DNA of 64,000 nt from Ignavibacteriales bacterium (GTDB lineage Bacteria > Bacteroidota > Ignavibacteria > Ignavibacteriales > Ignavibacteriaceae): the NCBI GenBank assembly GCA_016707585.1, contig JADJHL010000003.1, positions 286,405-350,404 of the forward strand. The letters are read 5' to 3'. Made by a program: the position numbers and the translations under genes. Position 1 is the stretch's first letter, and the number at the start of each line of letters is the position of its first letter. Of this stretch, positions 1 to 9,307 are shown one piece after another. The notes below the pieces were generated by a model. The model saw only the letters and a list, made by a program, of their open reading frames with translations. It did not search any database and was not told the DNA's origin.

Positions 1-493
1 TACTGCAACTGAATTAAATAATCAAGGATTTGAAATCCAGAGAAGAACCGTTGAAGGCCAATATAATGCAATAGGATTTGTTGCTGGAAATGGAACTACA
101 TCTGAAACAAAACAATATTCATATTCAGACGCACCTGAAGTTGGTGAATATTATTATAGACTTAAACAAATCGATTTTGATGGAACATTTGAATATAGCA
201 ATGAAGTTTTTGGTAGTATAACTACTCCATTAGAATTTGCTTTAAATCAGAACTATCCAAATCCATTCAACCCAACAACAAACATTACTTTTACTTTAGC
301 AGAACCATCTTTTGTTAAATTAGCTATCTATAATACATTAGGTGAAGAAGTTAAGGTATTAAAAAATGAAAGTATGAATGCTGGATCTTACAATATTAGT
401 TTTGATGCTGTATCATTCCCAAGTGGAATGTATTTATATAAAATTGAAACCGCTCAGTTTACAAGTGTTAGAAAAATGATGTTATTGAAATAA
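1..493 (+). CDS. C-terminal part of a secreted protein with type IX sorting domain (5' end outside window)
   Basis: An open frame enters from the left edge (first full codon at base 2) and ends with TAA at 491-493, giving 163 residues. It carries an Fn3-like stretch (ATELNNQGFEIQRR), the NYPNPFNPTTNI motif and the terminal RKMMLLK. These are the marks of the type IX secretion C-terminal sorting domain, which is recognised at the outer membrane and removed or anchored after export. It is almost the same as the C-termini of the next two genes, so the N-terminal domain that decides its function lies outside the window. Sure of the domain, nothing known of the function. Confidence 0.93.
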   Translation, partial: TATELNNQGFEIQRRTVEGQYNAIGFVAGNGTTSETKQYSYSDAPEVGEYYYRLKQIDFDGTFEYSNEVFGSITTPLEFALNQNYPNPFNPTTNITFTLAEPSFVKLAIYNTLGEEVKVLKNESMNAGSYNISFDAVSFPSGMYLYKIETAQFTSVRKMMLLK

Positions 494-517
494 TCATTAA
501 CTTTTATTTTTTGTTAT

Positions 518-544
518 AGAGCCGCTATATGCGGCTCTTTTTTT
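518..544 (+). terminator. Rho-independent terminator
   Basis: AGAGCCGC (518-525), loop TATAT, GCGGCTCT (531-538), then a run of seven T overlapping the stem end. It sits 25 bases after the stop of the left-edge gene. The same GAGCCGC stem ends the next two genes. Confidence 0.9.
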
Positions 545-729
545 CACTCTACTTGTTAAATCACATAAAAGTTTTCTTATTTATTAATAAATTTATTTTT
601 TTAACCATTCTTGATGTTTATACTCAAAATAGTTAATATCACTTAAGAAAATGAATTATCTTTCATTTTATAAAACTATTTCAATCATTAATTCAAGTAT
701 GATAAATTATTTCAACCAAAGGAGTACAT

Positions 730-2184
730 ATGAAAAATAAGTACAAAAGTCTCTTTGTTCTGTTGTTGGTACTTACCAACTTATCTTTTGCTCAATCCTT
801 TTTAACACACAATACTGGGACATTACAAGTTTGTGTTTTTGGAAACGGTTACATTGGACACAATTATGATGCTACACAAGGTACAGGTGTTAAATTTGGA
901 GCGGCACCTGATGCAATGTTTACAGCCGGATTGATCTTTGGAAATTTAAATTGGGGTGTTAATGGTATGGTTGGTAGTTTTGTCTCTGCAACAGGTCAAC
1001 CACCAATAATTGCAGATATGCAAAATACAGTTCCACTTACACCTTTTACGTCTGATGCTAATTTTAATCAAATTACTGAAGCAATTATGAATGATGGTTT
1101 ATCACCAACACCTTATAATGTTTCTGTTAAACAAAAATCATATTCAAATACAGGTGATAAATTTGCTTTTATTACGTATGAATTAACAAATAATTCAGCT
1201 GCAAGCATACCTAGTTTTAGAGTTGGAATCTTTTCTGATTGGGATGTTGGTGCTACTGCCTACTTAAGCAATCGTAGAGGTATTGATGTTTCAAGAAATC
1301 TTGTTTATCAATATTTACAAGGATCTGCGGATGTAAATTATTATGGATTTGTTGCATTAAACGGTTTAACTGGTGGCACAAGTACTGATGTATTCCCTGG
1401 TGATAATTCAACTATTAGATTTGAAGTTTATAATTTAATTAATGCTATTTATGATAGTACATCAGATACTCAACTTGGTGATTATCGTTCTTATTCCGGT
1501 TCAGGTCCATATACTTTTGATGCAGGTGCAACTTTAAAAGTAGATTTTGCAGTAGTAGTTGGAACCAACTTAGCAGATTTACAAGCAACTGCTGATGCCG
1601 CAGTTCTAAAATATAATTCTTCAATTCTTCCTGTTGAATTAACTTCTTTTGTTGCTAATGTATCTAATGGTAAAGTTAATCTTAATTGGACAACAGAAAC
1701 TGAATTGAATAATCAGGGATTTGAAATTCAAAGAAGAACTGTTGATGGACAATTTTCTTCTATTGGATATGTAGCTGGAAATGGAACAACATCCGATACA
1801 AAACATTATTCATTCTCAGATGCTGCAGAAGTTGGAGAATATTTTTATCGATTAAAACAAATCGATTTTAATGGATCGTTTGAATATAGTAATGAAGTTT
1901 TTGCTGATGTAATAACTCCATTGGAATTTACATTAGAACAAAACTATCCTAATCCATTCAATCCAACAACAAATATTTCTTTTTCTTTAGCTGAACCTTC
2001 ATTTGTAAAATTAGCTATTTATAATACCCTTGGTGAAGAAATTCAAGTTTTAAAGAATGAAAATATGAATGCTGGATCTTATGATGTTAGTTTTGATGCT
2101 GTATCTTTACCAAGTGGAATGTATTTATACAAAATTGAAACAGCACAGTTTAATAGTGTTAGAAAAATGATGTTGATGAAATAA
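730..2184 (+). CDS. secreted surface protein with type IX sorting domain
   Basis: 484 residues. The ATG at 730 follows AAGGAG at 718-723. Residues 1-21 form a signal peptide (MKNKYKSLFVLLLVLTNLSFA). Residues about 25-295 form a Gly/Asn/Thr-rich region I cannot assign, with 'TYELTNNS' and 'GIFSDWDVG' stretches as seen in extracellular beta-sandwich modules. About 300-400 is an Fn3-like unit beginning LPVELTSFVANV, and the last 85 residues are the type IX sorting domain (NYPNPFNPTTNI, end KMMLMK). Probably exported by PorU/PorSS-type machinery to the cell surface. Monocistronic, between two terminators. Confidence 0.9.
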   Translation: MKNKYKSLFVLLLVLTNLSFAQSFLTHNTGTLQVCVFGNGYIGHNYDATQGTGVKFGAAPDAMFTAGLIFGNLNWGVNGMVGSFVSATGQPPIIADMQNTVPLTPFTSDANFNQITEAIMNDGLSPTPYNVSVKQKSYSNTGDKFAFITYELTNNSAASIPSFRVGIFSDWDVGATAYLSNRRGIDVSRNLVYQYLQGSADVNYYGFVALNGLTGGTSTDVFPGDNSTIRFEVYNLINAIYDSTSDTQLGDYRSYSGSGPYTFDAGATLKVDFAVVVGTNLADLQATADAAVLKYNSSILPVELTSFVANVSNGKVNLNWTTETELNNQGFEIQRRTVDGQFSSIGYVAGNGTTSDTKHYSFSDAAEVGEYFYRLKQIDFNGSFEYSNEVFADVITPLEFTLEQNYPNPFNPTTNISFSLAEPSFVKLAIYNTLGEEIQVLKNENMNAGSYDVSFDAVSLPSGMYLYKIETAQFNSVRKMMLMK

Positions 2185-2206
2185 TTATCATCAAATATTT
2201 AATTTA

Positions 2207-2235
2207 GAGCCGCTTTATGCGGCTCATCTTTTTTG
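2207..2235 (+). terminator. Rho-independent terminator
   Basis: GAGCCGC (2207-2213), loop TTTAT, GCGGCTC (2219-2225), then ATCTTTTTT. Same stem sequence as at 518 and 3904. Confidence 0.9.
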
Positions 2236-2277
2236 TTCTATTTAACTAATTAATTTTAATTGTTTTACGGAGGGAAT

Positions 2278-3882
2278 ATGTCAAAAACTTTTAGATTACT
2301 TATTACATCAATATTTGTTTTTGTATTAATAAGTACAAATTTATTTTCTCAAACTGGATGGGCAGAAGTTACAACCCTGCCAAATCTTGGCAGTATCAAT
2401 TCTATTTCAGTTGTTGATGCAAATACTCTTTGGGTTTGCGGTGATGGTGGATTTGTTTATTTATCAACTGATGGCGGTACCAGCTGGACGCTTAGAAATA
2501 CTGGAGTGCCTGCTGTAAACTTATACGGGATATCGGCAACCGATGCAAACAATTGTTGGGTCGGTACAGTAGCTGGAGCAATCTATAGAACTTCTAATGG
2601 TGGATTAAACTGGGCTGTTCAAGTTAGTGTTGCTGGTAGCTTTATTAATGGTATTCATATGTTTGATGTGAATACTGGAGTTTATACTGGTGATCCTACT
2701 GGCAATGGTGTTCCTTATCAAAATAGATATACTACTGACGGTGGAACTACATGGACATTATCAGCAACATCACCAGTTGCAACAAATGAGTTTGGAGTTA
2801 TAAATGCGTGGGATTGGACAGATCAAAATCATTTTTGGATTGGATCTGCAAGTACTGTTGCAAACGCTACTACAGCAAAGATATTTTATACAACTACTGG
2901 TTTTGCTGGAACATGGAATTCTGCAACCGTGGCAGGAACAGGAACTTCATCAGGACTTTACTATCAAGCTATTGGTATGACTGATAATAGTAATGGAATG
3001 GCTGGATCAAATAATGGTACGGTTGTAAAAACAACTAATGGCGGCGTTTCCTGGACTGCGGTTACACCTCCCGCTGCACTTACAACTTTTGCTGTAATAA
3101 ATATGAATGCGTTAAAGGATGGATCAAACTTAATTAGAGTGGTGTTTAATAGTGGTTCTGCATATCAAATTTATACTACAACTGATTATGGTACTACCTG
3201 GACTGAAGAAGTTATTCCGGCTTCTGCTGGATCTTTAGGAGTGCAACATCTACAATTTCTTGATGCAAATTTAGGTTATGCAGGCGGTGGTAGTGGCGTT
3301 GTTCTTAAATATACCGGAGTTTTACCTGTTGAACTTACTTCATTTACAGCTAATGTTAGTGAAGGTAATGTACAGTTAAACTGGACTACAGCAACCGAAT
3401 TAAATAATCAAGGTTTTGAAGTTCAAAGAAGAACTGCAGAAGATCAATATATTACTATTGGCCATGTTGATGGTAATGGGACAACTACTGATACAAAAGA
3501 ATATTCATATACTGATTTAAATCCTGTTTTTGGTGAATACTATTACAGATTAAAACAAATTGATTTTAACGGAACTTTTGAATACAGTAATGAAGTTTTT
3601 GTAACTATTACAACTCCATTAGAATTTACATTGGATCAGAATTATCCTAATCCATTTAATCCAATTACAAATATTTCTTTTTCTTTAGCTGAACCATCAT
3701 TTGTAAAGTTGTCAATCTATAATTCATTAGGTGAAGAAGTTCAGGTATTAAAGAATGAATCCATGAATGCTGGAACTTATAATGTAGGTTTTGATGCAGT
3801 ATCATTCCCAAGTGGAATGTATCTTTACAAAATCGAGACTTCTCAGTTTACAAGTGTTAGAAAAATGATGTTAATGAAGTAA
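2278..3882 (+). CDS. secreted beta-propeller (YCF48/BNR-like) protein with type IX sorting domain
   Basis: The start at 2278 is preferred over an in-frame ATG at 2260 because GGAGGG at 2269-2274 is well placed for it; the product is then 534 residues. It has a signal peptide (MSKTFRLLITSIFVFVLIST). Repeats of the kind 'W.CGDGG.VYLSTDGGTSWT' follow, about every 50 residues up to residue 350 (STDGGTSW, TSNGGLNW, TTDGGTTW, TTNGGVSW, TTDYGTTW). These are Asp-box/BNR repeats of sortilin- or YCF48-like propellers. An Fn3-like unit and the type IX sorting domain finish the protein. A cell-surface role is inferred; no enzymatic residues can be assigned. Confidence 0.9.
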   Translation: MSKTFRLLITSIFVFVLISTNLFSQTGWAEVTTLPNLGSINSISVVDANTLWVCGDGGFVYLSTDGGTSWTLRNTGVPAVNLYGISATDANNCWVGTVAGAIYRTSNGGLNWAVQVSVAGSFINGIHMFDVNTGVYTGDPTGNGVPYQNRYTTDGGTTWTLSATSPVATNEFGVINAWDWTDQNHFWIGSASTVANATTAKIFYTTTGFAGTWNSATVAGTGTSSGLYYQAIGMTDNSNGMAGSNNGTVVKTTNGGVSWTAVTPPAALTTFAVINMNALKDGSNLIRVVFNSGSAYQIYTTTDYGTTWTEEVIPASAGSLGVQHLQFLDANLGYAGGGSGVVLKYTGVLPVELTSFTANVSEGNVQLNWTTATELNNQGFEVQRRTAEDQYITIGHVDGNGTTTDTKEYSYTDLNPVFGEYYYRLKQIDFNGTFEYSNEVFVTITTPLEFTLDQNYPNPFNPITNISFSLAEPSFVKLSIYNSLGEEVQVLKNESMNAGTYNVGFDAVSFPSGMYLYKIETSQFTSVRKMMLMK

Positions 3883-3903
3883 TATTTTGTCTATAATTAT
3901 TTT

Positions 3904-3931
3904 GAGCCGCTTTTGCGGCTCTATTTGTTTT
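3904..3931 (+). terminator. Rho-independent terminator
   Basis: GAGCCGC (3904-3910), loop TTTT, GCGGCTC (3915-3921), then TATTTGTTTT. It is the third copy of the same stem behind a sorting-domain gene. Confidence 0.87.
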
Positions 3932-4005
3932 AAAATCTTTTTGCAAAAAAGGTACATCAATATTATATTTCGCTCGGCTTTTGGAAAGTTCTTATATTAT
4001 TGAAT

Positions 4006-4078
<73 letters not shown>

Positions 4079-4081
4079 CAA

Positions 4082-4110
4082 AATCCACTTAAAGTGGATT
4101 TATTTTTTTA
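4082..4110 (+). terminator. hairpin between the two tRNA genes, terminator-like
   Basis: AATCCACTT (4082-4090) and AAGTGGATT (4092-4100) form a near-perfect hairpin followed by TATTTTTTTA. It lies four bases after tRNA-Gly and ends just before tRNA-Cys, so it may end the tRNA-Gly transcript or act as a processing spacer. Confidence 0.6.
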
Positions 4111-4111
4111 T

Positions 4112-4185
4112 GGCGCTGTACCCAAGTGGCTTAAGGGGAAGGTCTGCAAAACCTTTATTCGTCGGTTCGAATCCGACCGGCGCCT
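4112..4185 (+). tRNA. tRNA-Cys(GCA)
   Basis: 74 bases with acceptor GGCGCTG/CGGCGCC (one G-T pair), anticodon stem AAGGT/ACCTT, loop CTGCAAA with anticodon GCA at 4146-4148, and T arm GTCGG-TTCGAAT-CCGAC. The discriminator U73 is the usual one for tRNA-Cys. No CCA is encoded. Confidence 0.95.
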
Positions 4186-4216
4186 CTACCCTTCTAAATT
4201 ACAAAACCTATTTACT

Positions 4217-4402
4217 TACTCAAGTTGACCACTGAAACTTCTAAACAATTTAAACGGTTCTGAAATCATACTTTTTTAACCCACGGATTAATCCGTGGGA
4301 TAATTGAACTAAAAGCAATTTTGTATAACCGTTTCTCCGCAGGGGCCCTTGGATCTTAACGTTTTTTATTTATTAAGCTACTATAAGCGGTCAACCTTGA
4401 GT
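4217..4402. repeat. nested inverted repeat in the 367-base gap after tRNA-Cys
   Basis: The gap 4186-4552 has no convincing gene. It holds three nested inverted pairs. The outer pair is ACTCAAGTTGACC (ending 4230) against GGTCAACCTTGAGT (4389-4402), with one extra base. The middle pair is AAACGGTT (4252-4259) against AACCGTTT (4327-4334). The centre is a perfect 20-base palindrome at 4280-4299 (CCCACGGATT/AATCCGTGGG). The palindrome resembles REP-like elements of Bacteroidota. The whole could be a short MITE-like unit or a structured RNA. The remaining part (4403-4552) is plain AT-rich sequence. Confidence 0.55.
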
Positions 4403-4552
4403 TATCTATTTCAGTTGTACTTATTTGTTACATCAATTATAAATTCTCTTTTTTGAGATTTAAATTTTAATACTGTCCTTTAAATCATTCCATTTTTGAA
4501 CTAATATTTGGCATAACAATCGCATATTTATAAGTACTATTTTTATATTTCT

Positions 4553-4891
4553 ATGCTAAAACTTACAAAACTATTTTTTCTAACAATTATTTTATACTAT
4601 TCTACTGATGTTTATTCACAGCAATCTACAGATACAACCAGAGTATTACTTAGATTTAACGAACCAATGTCCCGAGAAGGAATTTTTGAAATTTCCAACT
4701 ATCATATCATTAACTCTGAAAATCAAATAATAAAAGTCTTTAAAGTTGGTATTGTACAAGGCGATAGTGCAGTAGTTTTATTCACAGAAAAATCATTACT
4801 TGATAAGCCTGTTCAAATTATTGTAAATAATTTAAAAGATAAATCCGGTAACCTCATAAGTGAAAATCATAATTTAGCTTCTATCCCTTAA
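4553..4891 (+). CDS. small secreted protein, Ig-like (Big_5-type) fold
   Basis: 112 residues: a signal peptide (about 1-23, ending DVYSQ) and one compact domain. The pattern is 'RVLLRFNEPMSREG...YHI', then 'AVVLFTEKSL', then 'VNNLKDKSGNLI'. It matches the SbsA/Big_5 Ig-like domains, where a 'F.EPM' strand is followed by 'V..LKD.AGN.I'. A single such domain exported alone is unusual and may have a structural or adhesive role. It lies 71 bases before plsY, with no clear shared promoter. Confidence 0.75.
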   Translation: MLKLTKLFFLTIILYYSTDVYSQQSTDTTRVLLRFNEPMSREGIFEISNYHIINSENQIIKVFKVGIVQGDSAVVLFTEKSLLDKPVQIIVNNLKDKSGNLISENHNLASIP

Positions 4892-4962
4892 TTCAAATCA
4901 CAATAAACACATTTTCCTTCCAATAATTTTACTATTTTTAGCAGTAAAACATTTTAGCACTA

Positions 4963-5577
4963 ATGGAATTTCTATATAGTTTTATAATCGGATATATATC
5001 TGGCTCAATTCCAACAGCTTATCTAATATTAAAGAAAGTAAAAGGAATTGATATTACTAATGCTGGCAGTGGTAATGTTGGAGCTATGAATTCTTTTGAA
5101 GTGACTAGATCAAAAGGATTGGGGTTCTTAGTCTTTTTTATTGATTTCTTAAAAGGCATTGTTCCTGTTTTAATTGTATTTTTTTTATTTAATTTTAATT
5201 TTTCATTAGCTGCTATTACATTAATATTTTCCATTTTTAGTCATTGTTTTAATCCATGGATTGGGTTTAAAGGTGGAAGAGGGTTAGCAACTGCAGCTGG
5301 TGGGATTGCAATACTATTCCCTATTTTATTATTTGCTTGGATTGCATTCTGGATTATTACTTATCTAATAAAAAAAGATATTTTAATCTCTAATATTTCT
5401 GCTACAATTATGGCTTATGTTTTTGTTTTGATATTTAATAACCAGTTTATTGAATATGCTTATCCACAACCTGTTTTAGTGAATGAATTATTGCTTTTTA
5501 CTTCTGCTTTATTAATAATAATTTTCATTAAGCACATTGAACCATTAAAAGATATTATATCAAAAAAGAAACCATAA
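4963..5577 (+). CDS. plsY: glycerol-3-phosphate acyltransferase PlsY
   Basis: 204 residues, the usual length, with five to six membrane segments. It transfers the acyl group from acyl-phosphate to glycerol 3-phosphate, the first step of phospholipid synthesis in the inner membrane. Family motifs are GSIPTAYL near the N-terminus, NAGSGNVGAMN (usually GSGNxGATN) at about 31-41, and WIGFKGGRGLATAAGG at about 100-115. The next gene starts four bases downstream, so the two are probably one transcript. Confidence 0.93.
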   Translation: MEFLYSFIIGYISGSIPTAYLILKKVKGIDITNAGSGNVGAMNSFEVTRSKGLGFLVFFIDFLKGIVPVLIVFFLFNFNFSLAAITLIFSIFSHCFNPWIGFKGGRGLATAAGGIAILFPILLFAWIAFWIITYLIKKDILISNISATIMAYVFVLIFNNQFIEYAYPQPVLVNELLLFTSALLIIIFIKHIEPLKDIISKKKP

Positions 5578-5581
5578 AATT

Positions 5582-6772
5582 ATGATAAACAAAAAAACAT
5601 TTTTCATTTATGCTGTTTTAATTATTGTTTTATTTGCTTCATCGTTCTTGTACTTAAATTCAAGAATAGACAATAATTTTTTCATATCCTCAAATTCACA
5701 GAGTTTATCTTTGGCATCTTTGAAGCAAGCAAAAAACTTTAATGATGAAATCACTAACTCTCGAAAAAACATTATTACCGAAACCGTGCAAAAAGTGAGT
5801 CCAGCCATTGTTGGAATAAACGTAATTGAAATCAGACAATATCGTGATCCATTTAGTTCTATGTTTGATGATCCATTTTTTAGACAATTTTTTGGCAATC
5901 GCGGAAACTATAATCAAAAAGTTCAGGGATTAGGTTCAGGATTTATCATCTCACCTGATGGATATATTGTAACGAATGATCACGTTGCAGGTAGTGCAAC
6001 AGAAATAACAATTACCATGACTGATGGCAGTCATCATCAAGCTAAAATAATAGGAACTGATCCGGTTTCTGATATTTGCTTATTAAAAATTGATGGAGAT
6101 AATTTACCATATATTGAATTAGGTATCTCAAATGATTTAATTATTGGAGAATGGGTAATTGCATTAGGCAATCCATTTGGATTATTTGAGCTTAATGATA
6201 AACCAACTGTAACTGTAGGTGTTATAAGCGCCACAGGAATGAATCTTGAGCCTATAAGTGATCGTTACTACTTAAATATGATTCAAACTGATGCTGCAAT
6301 AAACGGTGGAAATAGTGGTGGAGCATTAGTAAACTCACTAGGACAAGTTATTGGAATGAATACTTTAATTTATACTGCTGGTGGAGTTCAAGGAAATATT
6401 GGGCTTGGCTTTGCGATCCCAATTGATAAAATTAAAAGAATTGTAACTGAACTTAAAACTGGTGGAAAGATTGATCGAGATTTTCAAATTGGAATGAGTA
6501 TTCAATCTATTGATGCTGGTATAATGAATTACTATAAATTGGAAAGTAATAAAGGTGTTATCATCACAAAAATTCTTCCTAATACTCCTGCTGACAATGC
6601 AGGATTAAAAGTTGGAGATATAATAACAGAGATTGAAAACTATAAAATCAATAATGAGAATACAATTTTTGGGGTGTTTCAAGAATTTAGAGTTGATCAA
6701 GAAATAAAAGTTAAAATTATTAGAGATAATTCTGAAAAGATTAAGACAATGAAATTGGAGAAAAATAAATGA
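5582..6772 (+). CDS. HtrA/DegP-type serine protease with one PDZ domain
   Basis: 396 residues. An N-terminal hydrophobic segment (about 8-25) is either a membrane anchor or a signal. The trypsin-like domain shows the full triad: His134 in VTNDHVAG, Asp164 in VSDICLLKI and Ser245 in INGGNSGGAL. A single PDZ domain follows (about 300-390, GVIITKILPNTPADNAGLKVGD). Such proteases degrade or sense misfolded envelope proteins. A single PDZ with an anchor is closer to DegS than to DegP. Its stop overlaps the purB start (ATGA), which implies translational coupling. Confidence 0.92.
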   Translation: MINKKTFFIYAVLIIVLFASSFLYLNSRIDNNFFISSNSQSLSLASLKQAKNFNDEITNSRKNIITETVQKVSPAIVGINVIEIRQYRDPFSSMFDDPFFRQFFGNRGNYNQKVQGLGSGFIISPDGYIVTNDHVAGSATEITITMTDGSHHQAKIIGTDPVSDICLLKIDGDNLPYIELGISNDLIIGEWVIALGNPFGLFELNDKPTVTVGVISATGMNLEPISDRYYLNMIQTDAAINGGNSGGALVNSLGQVIGMNTLIYTAGGVQGNIGLGFAIPIDKIKRIVTELKTGGKIDRDFQIGMSIQSIDAGIMNYYKLESNKGVIITKILPNTPADNAGLKVGDIITEIENYKINNENTIFGVFQEFRVDQEIKVKIIRDNSEKIKTMKLEKNK

Positions 6773-8071
6773 TCGAGCGTTATACACTTCCTGAAATGGG
6801 TAGAATTTGGGAAGATAAATTTAAATTTGATACATGGCTTAGAATTGAAATCCTAGCTTGTGAAGCTCGTGCTGAAATGGGTGAAATTCCAACTATCGAT
6901 GTTGATGTGATAAAAGCAAAAGCAAATTTTGATGTAAATAAAATTCTTGAGATTGAGGAAACAACAAAGCACGATGTAATTGCATTTCTTACAAATGTTG
7001 CTGAGTATGTTGGGCCTGAATCAAGACATATCCATTATGGAATGACATCTTCAGATATACTTGATACTACCCTTTCCTATCAGATGAAATCTGCTGGTGA
7101 ATTATTATTAAATCGATTAGAATATCTTAAAAGTGCATTAAAGAAGAGAGCCATTGAACATAAAAATACTATTTGCGTTGGTAGATCACACGGCATACAT
7201 GCAGAACCAACAACAATGGGGCTTAAATTTGCATTGTGGTTTGAAGAAACCAAAAGAAATATTGAAAGATTAAAAAAAAGCAATCGATGTAATTAGTGTT
7301 GGACAAATTTCCGGAGCAGTAGGAACATTTGAACATTTATCTCCAAAAGTTGAAGAATATGTTTGCAAAAAAATGAAGTTGAAACCGGCACCAGTTTCAA
7401 CTCAGGTAATTCAAAGAGATAGACACGCAGAATTTTTAACTACTTTAGCAATCATCGGTGCAACATTAGAAAAAATAGCCATTGAGGTTAGACATTTACA
7501 AAGAACAGAAGTATTAGAAGCAGAAGAATATTTTTCAAAAGGACAAAAAGGTTCATCTGCAATGCCGCATAAACGAAATCCTATTGTAAGTGAGCGTATT
7601 GCGGGTTTAGCTAGAATTCTTCGAAGTAATTCTATTGCTGCTTTAGAAAATGTTGCACTTTGGCATGAAAGAGATATTTCTCATTCATCTGTTGAACGAG
7701 TTATTGTTCCTGATAGTTGTATTGCTTTAGATTATATGCTTGATTTGGCAGTTAAGTTGGTTTCAAATCTAATAATTTATCCTGATAATATGTTTAGAAA
7801 TTTAAATATTACACGCGGATTAATTTTTTCTCAAACTATCTTACTTAAGCTTGTTACCAAAGGTTTATCAAGAGAAGATTCTTATAGAATTGTACAGGAT
7901 TCAGCAATGAAAGTTTGGGCTGATGATAAATTAAATCTTAAAGATGAATTGTTGAAATCTGAAGAAGCAACTAAATACATCTCAAAAGATGAAGTAAATG
8001 AAATATTTGAAAATAAAAATATGCTCTCCAATGTAGATTTTATTTTTAATCGAACTATAAATAAGGATTAA
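6769..8071 (+). pseudogene. purB: adenylosuccinate lyase, interrupted by a one-base frameshift
   Basis: Two frames together make one enzyme of 433 residues. The first (6769-7296) begins MIERYTLPEMGRIWEDKFKF and carries HYGMTSSDILDTT. The second runs to TAA at 8069-8071 and carries the fumarase/lyase signature GSSAMPHKRNP. The break is in a run of eight A at 7272-7279; with seven A the text continues IERLKKAIDVISVGQISG without a stop. PurB acts twice in purine synthesis (SAICAR to AICAR, adenylosuccinate to AMP), so real loss would be costly. A sequence error or slippage in the A8 run is more likely than decay: both halves look well conserved. Confidence 0.93.
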
Positions 8072-8075
8072 ATAA

Positions 8076-8603
8076 ATGATATTAAGAAAAATGTATTTTC
8101 TGTTAATAACTATCTTTTCATCATTTATATTTTATTCTTGTGGAGGAAATGCAGAAAATCTTATTGAAGGAAATCAAGCACCAAATTTTTCCTTACAAGA
8201 TGCATATGGAAAGAATTTTAGTTTATCAGATTACAAAGTAGTTAGTCCTGTAATTATTTACTTCTATCCAAAAGCGAATACTCCAGGTTGCACAACAGAA
8301 GCTTGTGGTATCCGTGATTCATTTAGCAAGTTTAATGAAAATAATATCGTGGTTCTAGGAATTAGTGTTGATTCAAAAGAATCATTAAAAGCATTTATCG
8401 ATGATCACAACTTGAACTTCCCTCTATTATCAGATGAGAGTAAAAATGTTAGCAAAGCTTACGGTGTTTTAAATAATATTGGAATAGCATCTAGAATAAC
8501 TTTTATCGTGGATAAAAATGGTAATATCGCTAGCATTTTAAGAGATGTAGATGTTAACACACACGCAAAAGATGTTTATAATATTGCTATCAAATTAAAA
8601 TAA
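8076..8603 (+). CDS. lipoprotein peroxiredoxin, Bcp/PrxQ type
   Basis: 175 residues. The first 22 are a lipoprotein signal ending in FYSCGG, so the protein should be anchored in the envelope rather than cytosolic as in most Bcp. The AhpC/TSA domain follows, with NTPGCTTEACGIRD holding the peroxidatic Cys (PGCTT) and the PrxQ-type resolving Cys five residues later. It reduces hydroperoxides with thiol donors. It starts five bases after purB and ends four bases before a convergent gene. Confidence 0.9.
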   Translation: MILRKMYFLLITIFSSFIFYSCGGNAENLIEGNQAPNFSLQDAYGKNFSLSDYKVVSPVIIYFYPKANTPGCTTEACGIRDSFSKFNENNIVVLGISVDSKESLKAFIDDHNLNFPLLSDESKNVSKAYGVLNNIGIASRITFIVDKNGNIASILRDVDVNTHAKDVYNIAIKLK

Positions 8604-8607
8604 ACTA

Positions 8608-9120
8608 CTAGTCTTCATCTTTTTTGGAAAACATTTTGTACAGACCATAACCTGCAACTGTTAATCCAAGAAGTCCGCCTGTTGTTTTAAGGATTTTAGA
8701 GTTAGCTAATTTTTCAAAACTCATTCCAGTTCCAATTTGTTTCATTTCTTCGCTTGAATAAATCGAGTTCATAAACTCAACACGATCTTTGATAGACTTA
8801 AATGCAATTATAACCTTGGCTGAATCACTTGTAGGCGTAAATTGAATTGCACATTTATCAGGATCATTTTCATCTATATCTTCAAGAGGTTCAAATTCCC
8901 ACTTACCTCTAAAAATAGAATAGTTTACCGTACTTCTTGGTTCACGTGAGTAGAGAGGGTCATTAAATACAACAACTTTTTTTCCATCTTTTTCAGTTAC
9001 TTCAATTTCATCTTTATGCTCGATTTCATTTTCAATATCAGCAAAAATATCTTCCACAGAAGCACTTAACGGATCTGAATATTGCGATTTTCTTCTGAGT
9101 ATTTCTTTAGATTTAACCAT
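8608..9120 (-). CDS. conserved hypothetical, C-terminal membrane anchor
   Basis: 170 residues, not recognised. The first 60 residues are highly charged (DIENEIEHKDEIEVTEKDGKK). About 65-135 looks like a small alpha/beta domain. A glycine-rich hydrophobic segment (TTGGLLGLTVAGYGLYKMF) near the C-terminus suggests a tail anchor with the bulk in the cytoplasm. It lies convergent with the peroxiredoxin and divergent from the tail protease, with 187 bases of AT-rich promoter region between. Codon use and length support a real gene; no function can be given. Confidence 0.8.
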   Translation of the reverse strand: MVKSKEILRRKSQYSDPLSASVEDIFADIENEIEHKDEIEVTEKDGKKVVVFNDPLYSREPRSTVNYSIFRGKWEFEPLEDIDENDPDKCAIQFTPTSDSAKVIIAFKSIKDRVEFMNSIYSSEEMKQIGTGMSFEKLANSKILKTTGGLLGLTVAGYGLYKMFSKKDED

Positions 9121-9307
9121 TTAAATATTGCCCAATAATTAATTTTTCTACGATAAATTTATAAAATATTTATGCCACTTCTATTAAATTTTATTTTTTT
9201 TGTTACGGAACACAATTGATTTTTGAACAGTCTTATTAACTTGATAGTTCAGTCGTTATTCACTATTTAGCAATCAGTATTAAAAAATAACGGTAAAAGA
9301 TAATAAA

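Noticed and set aside
2260..2277. Upstream ATG start for the propeller protein
   Set aside because: GGAGGG lies between this ATG and 2278 and serves the second ATG, which directly opens a signal peptide.
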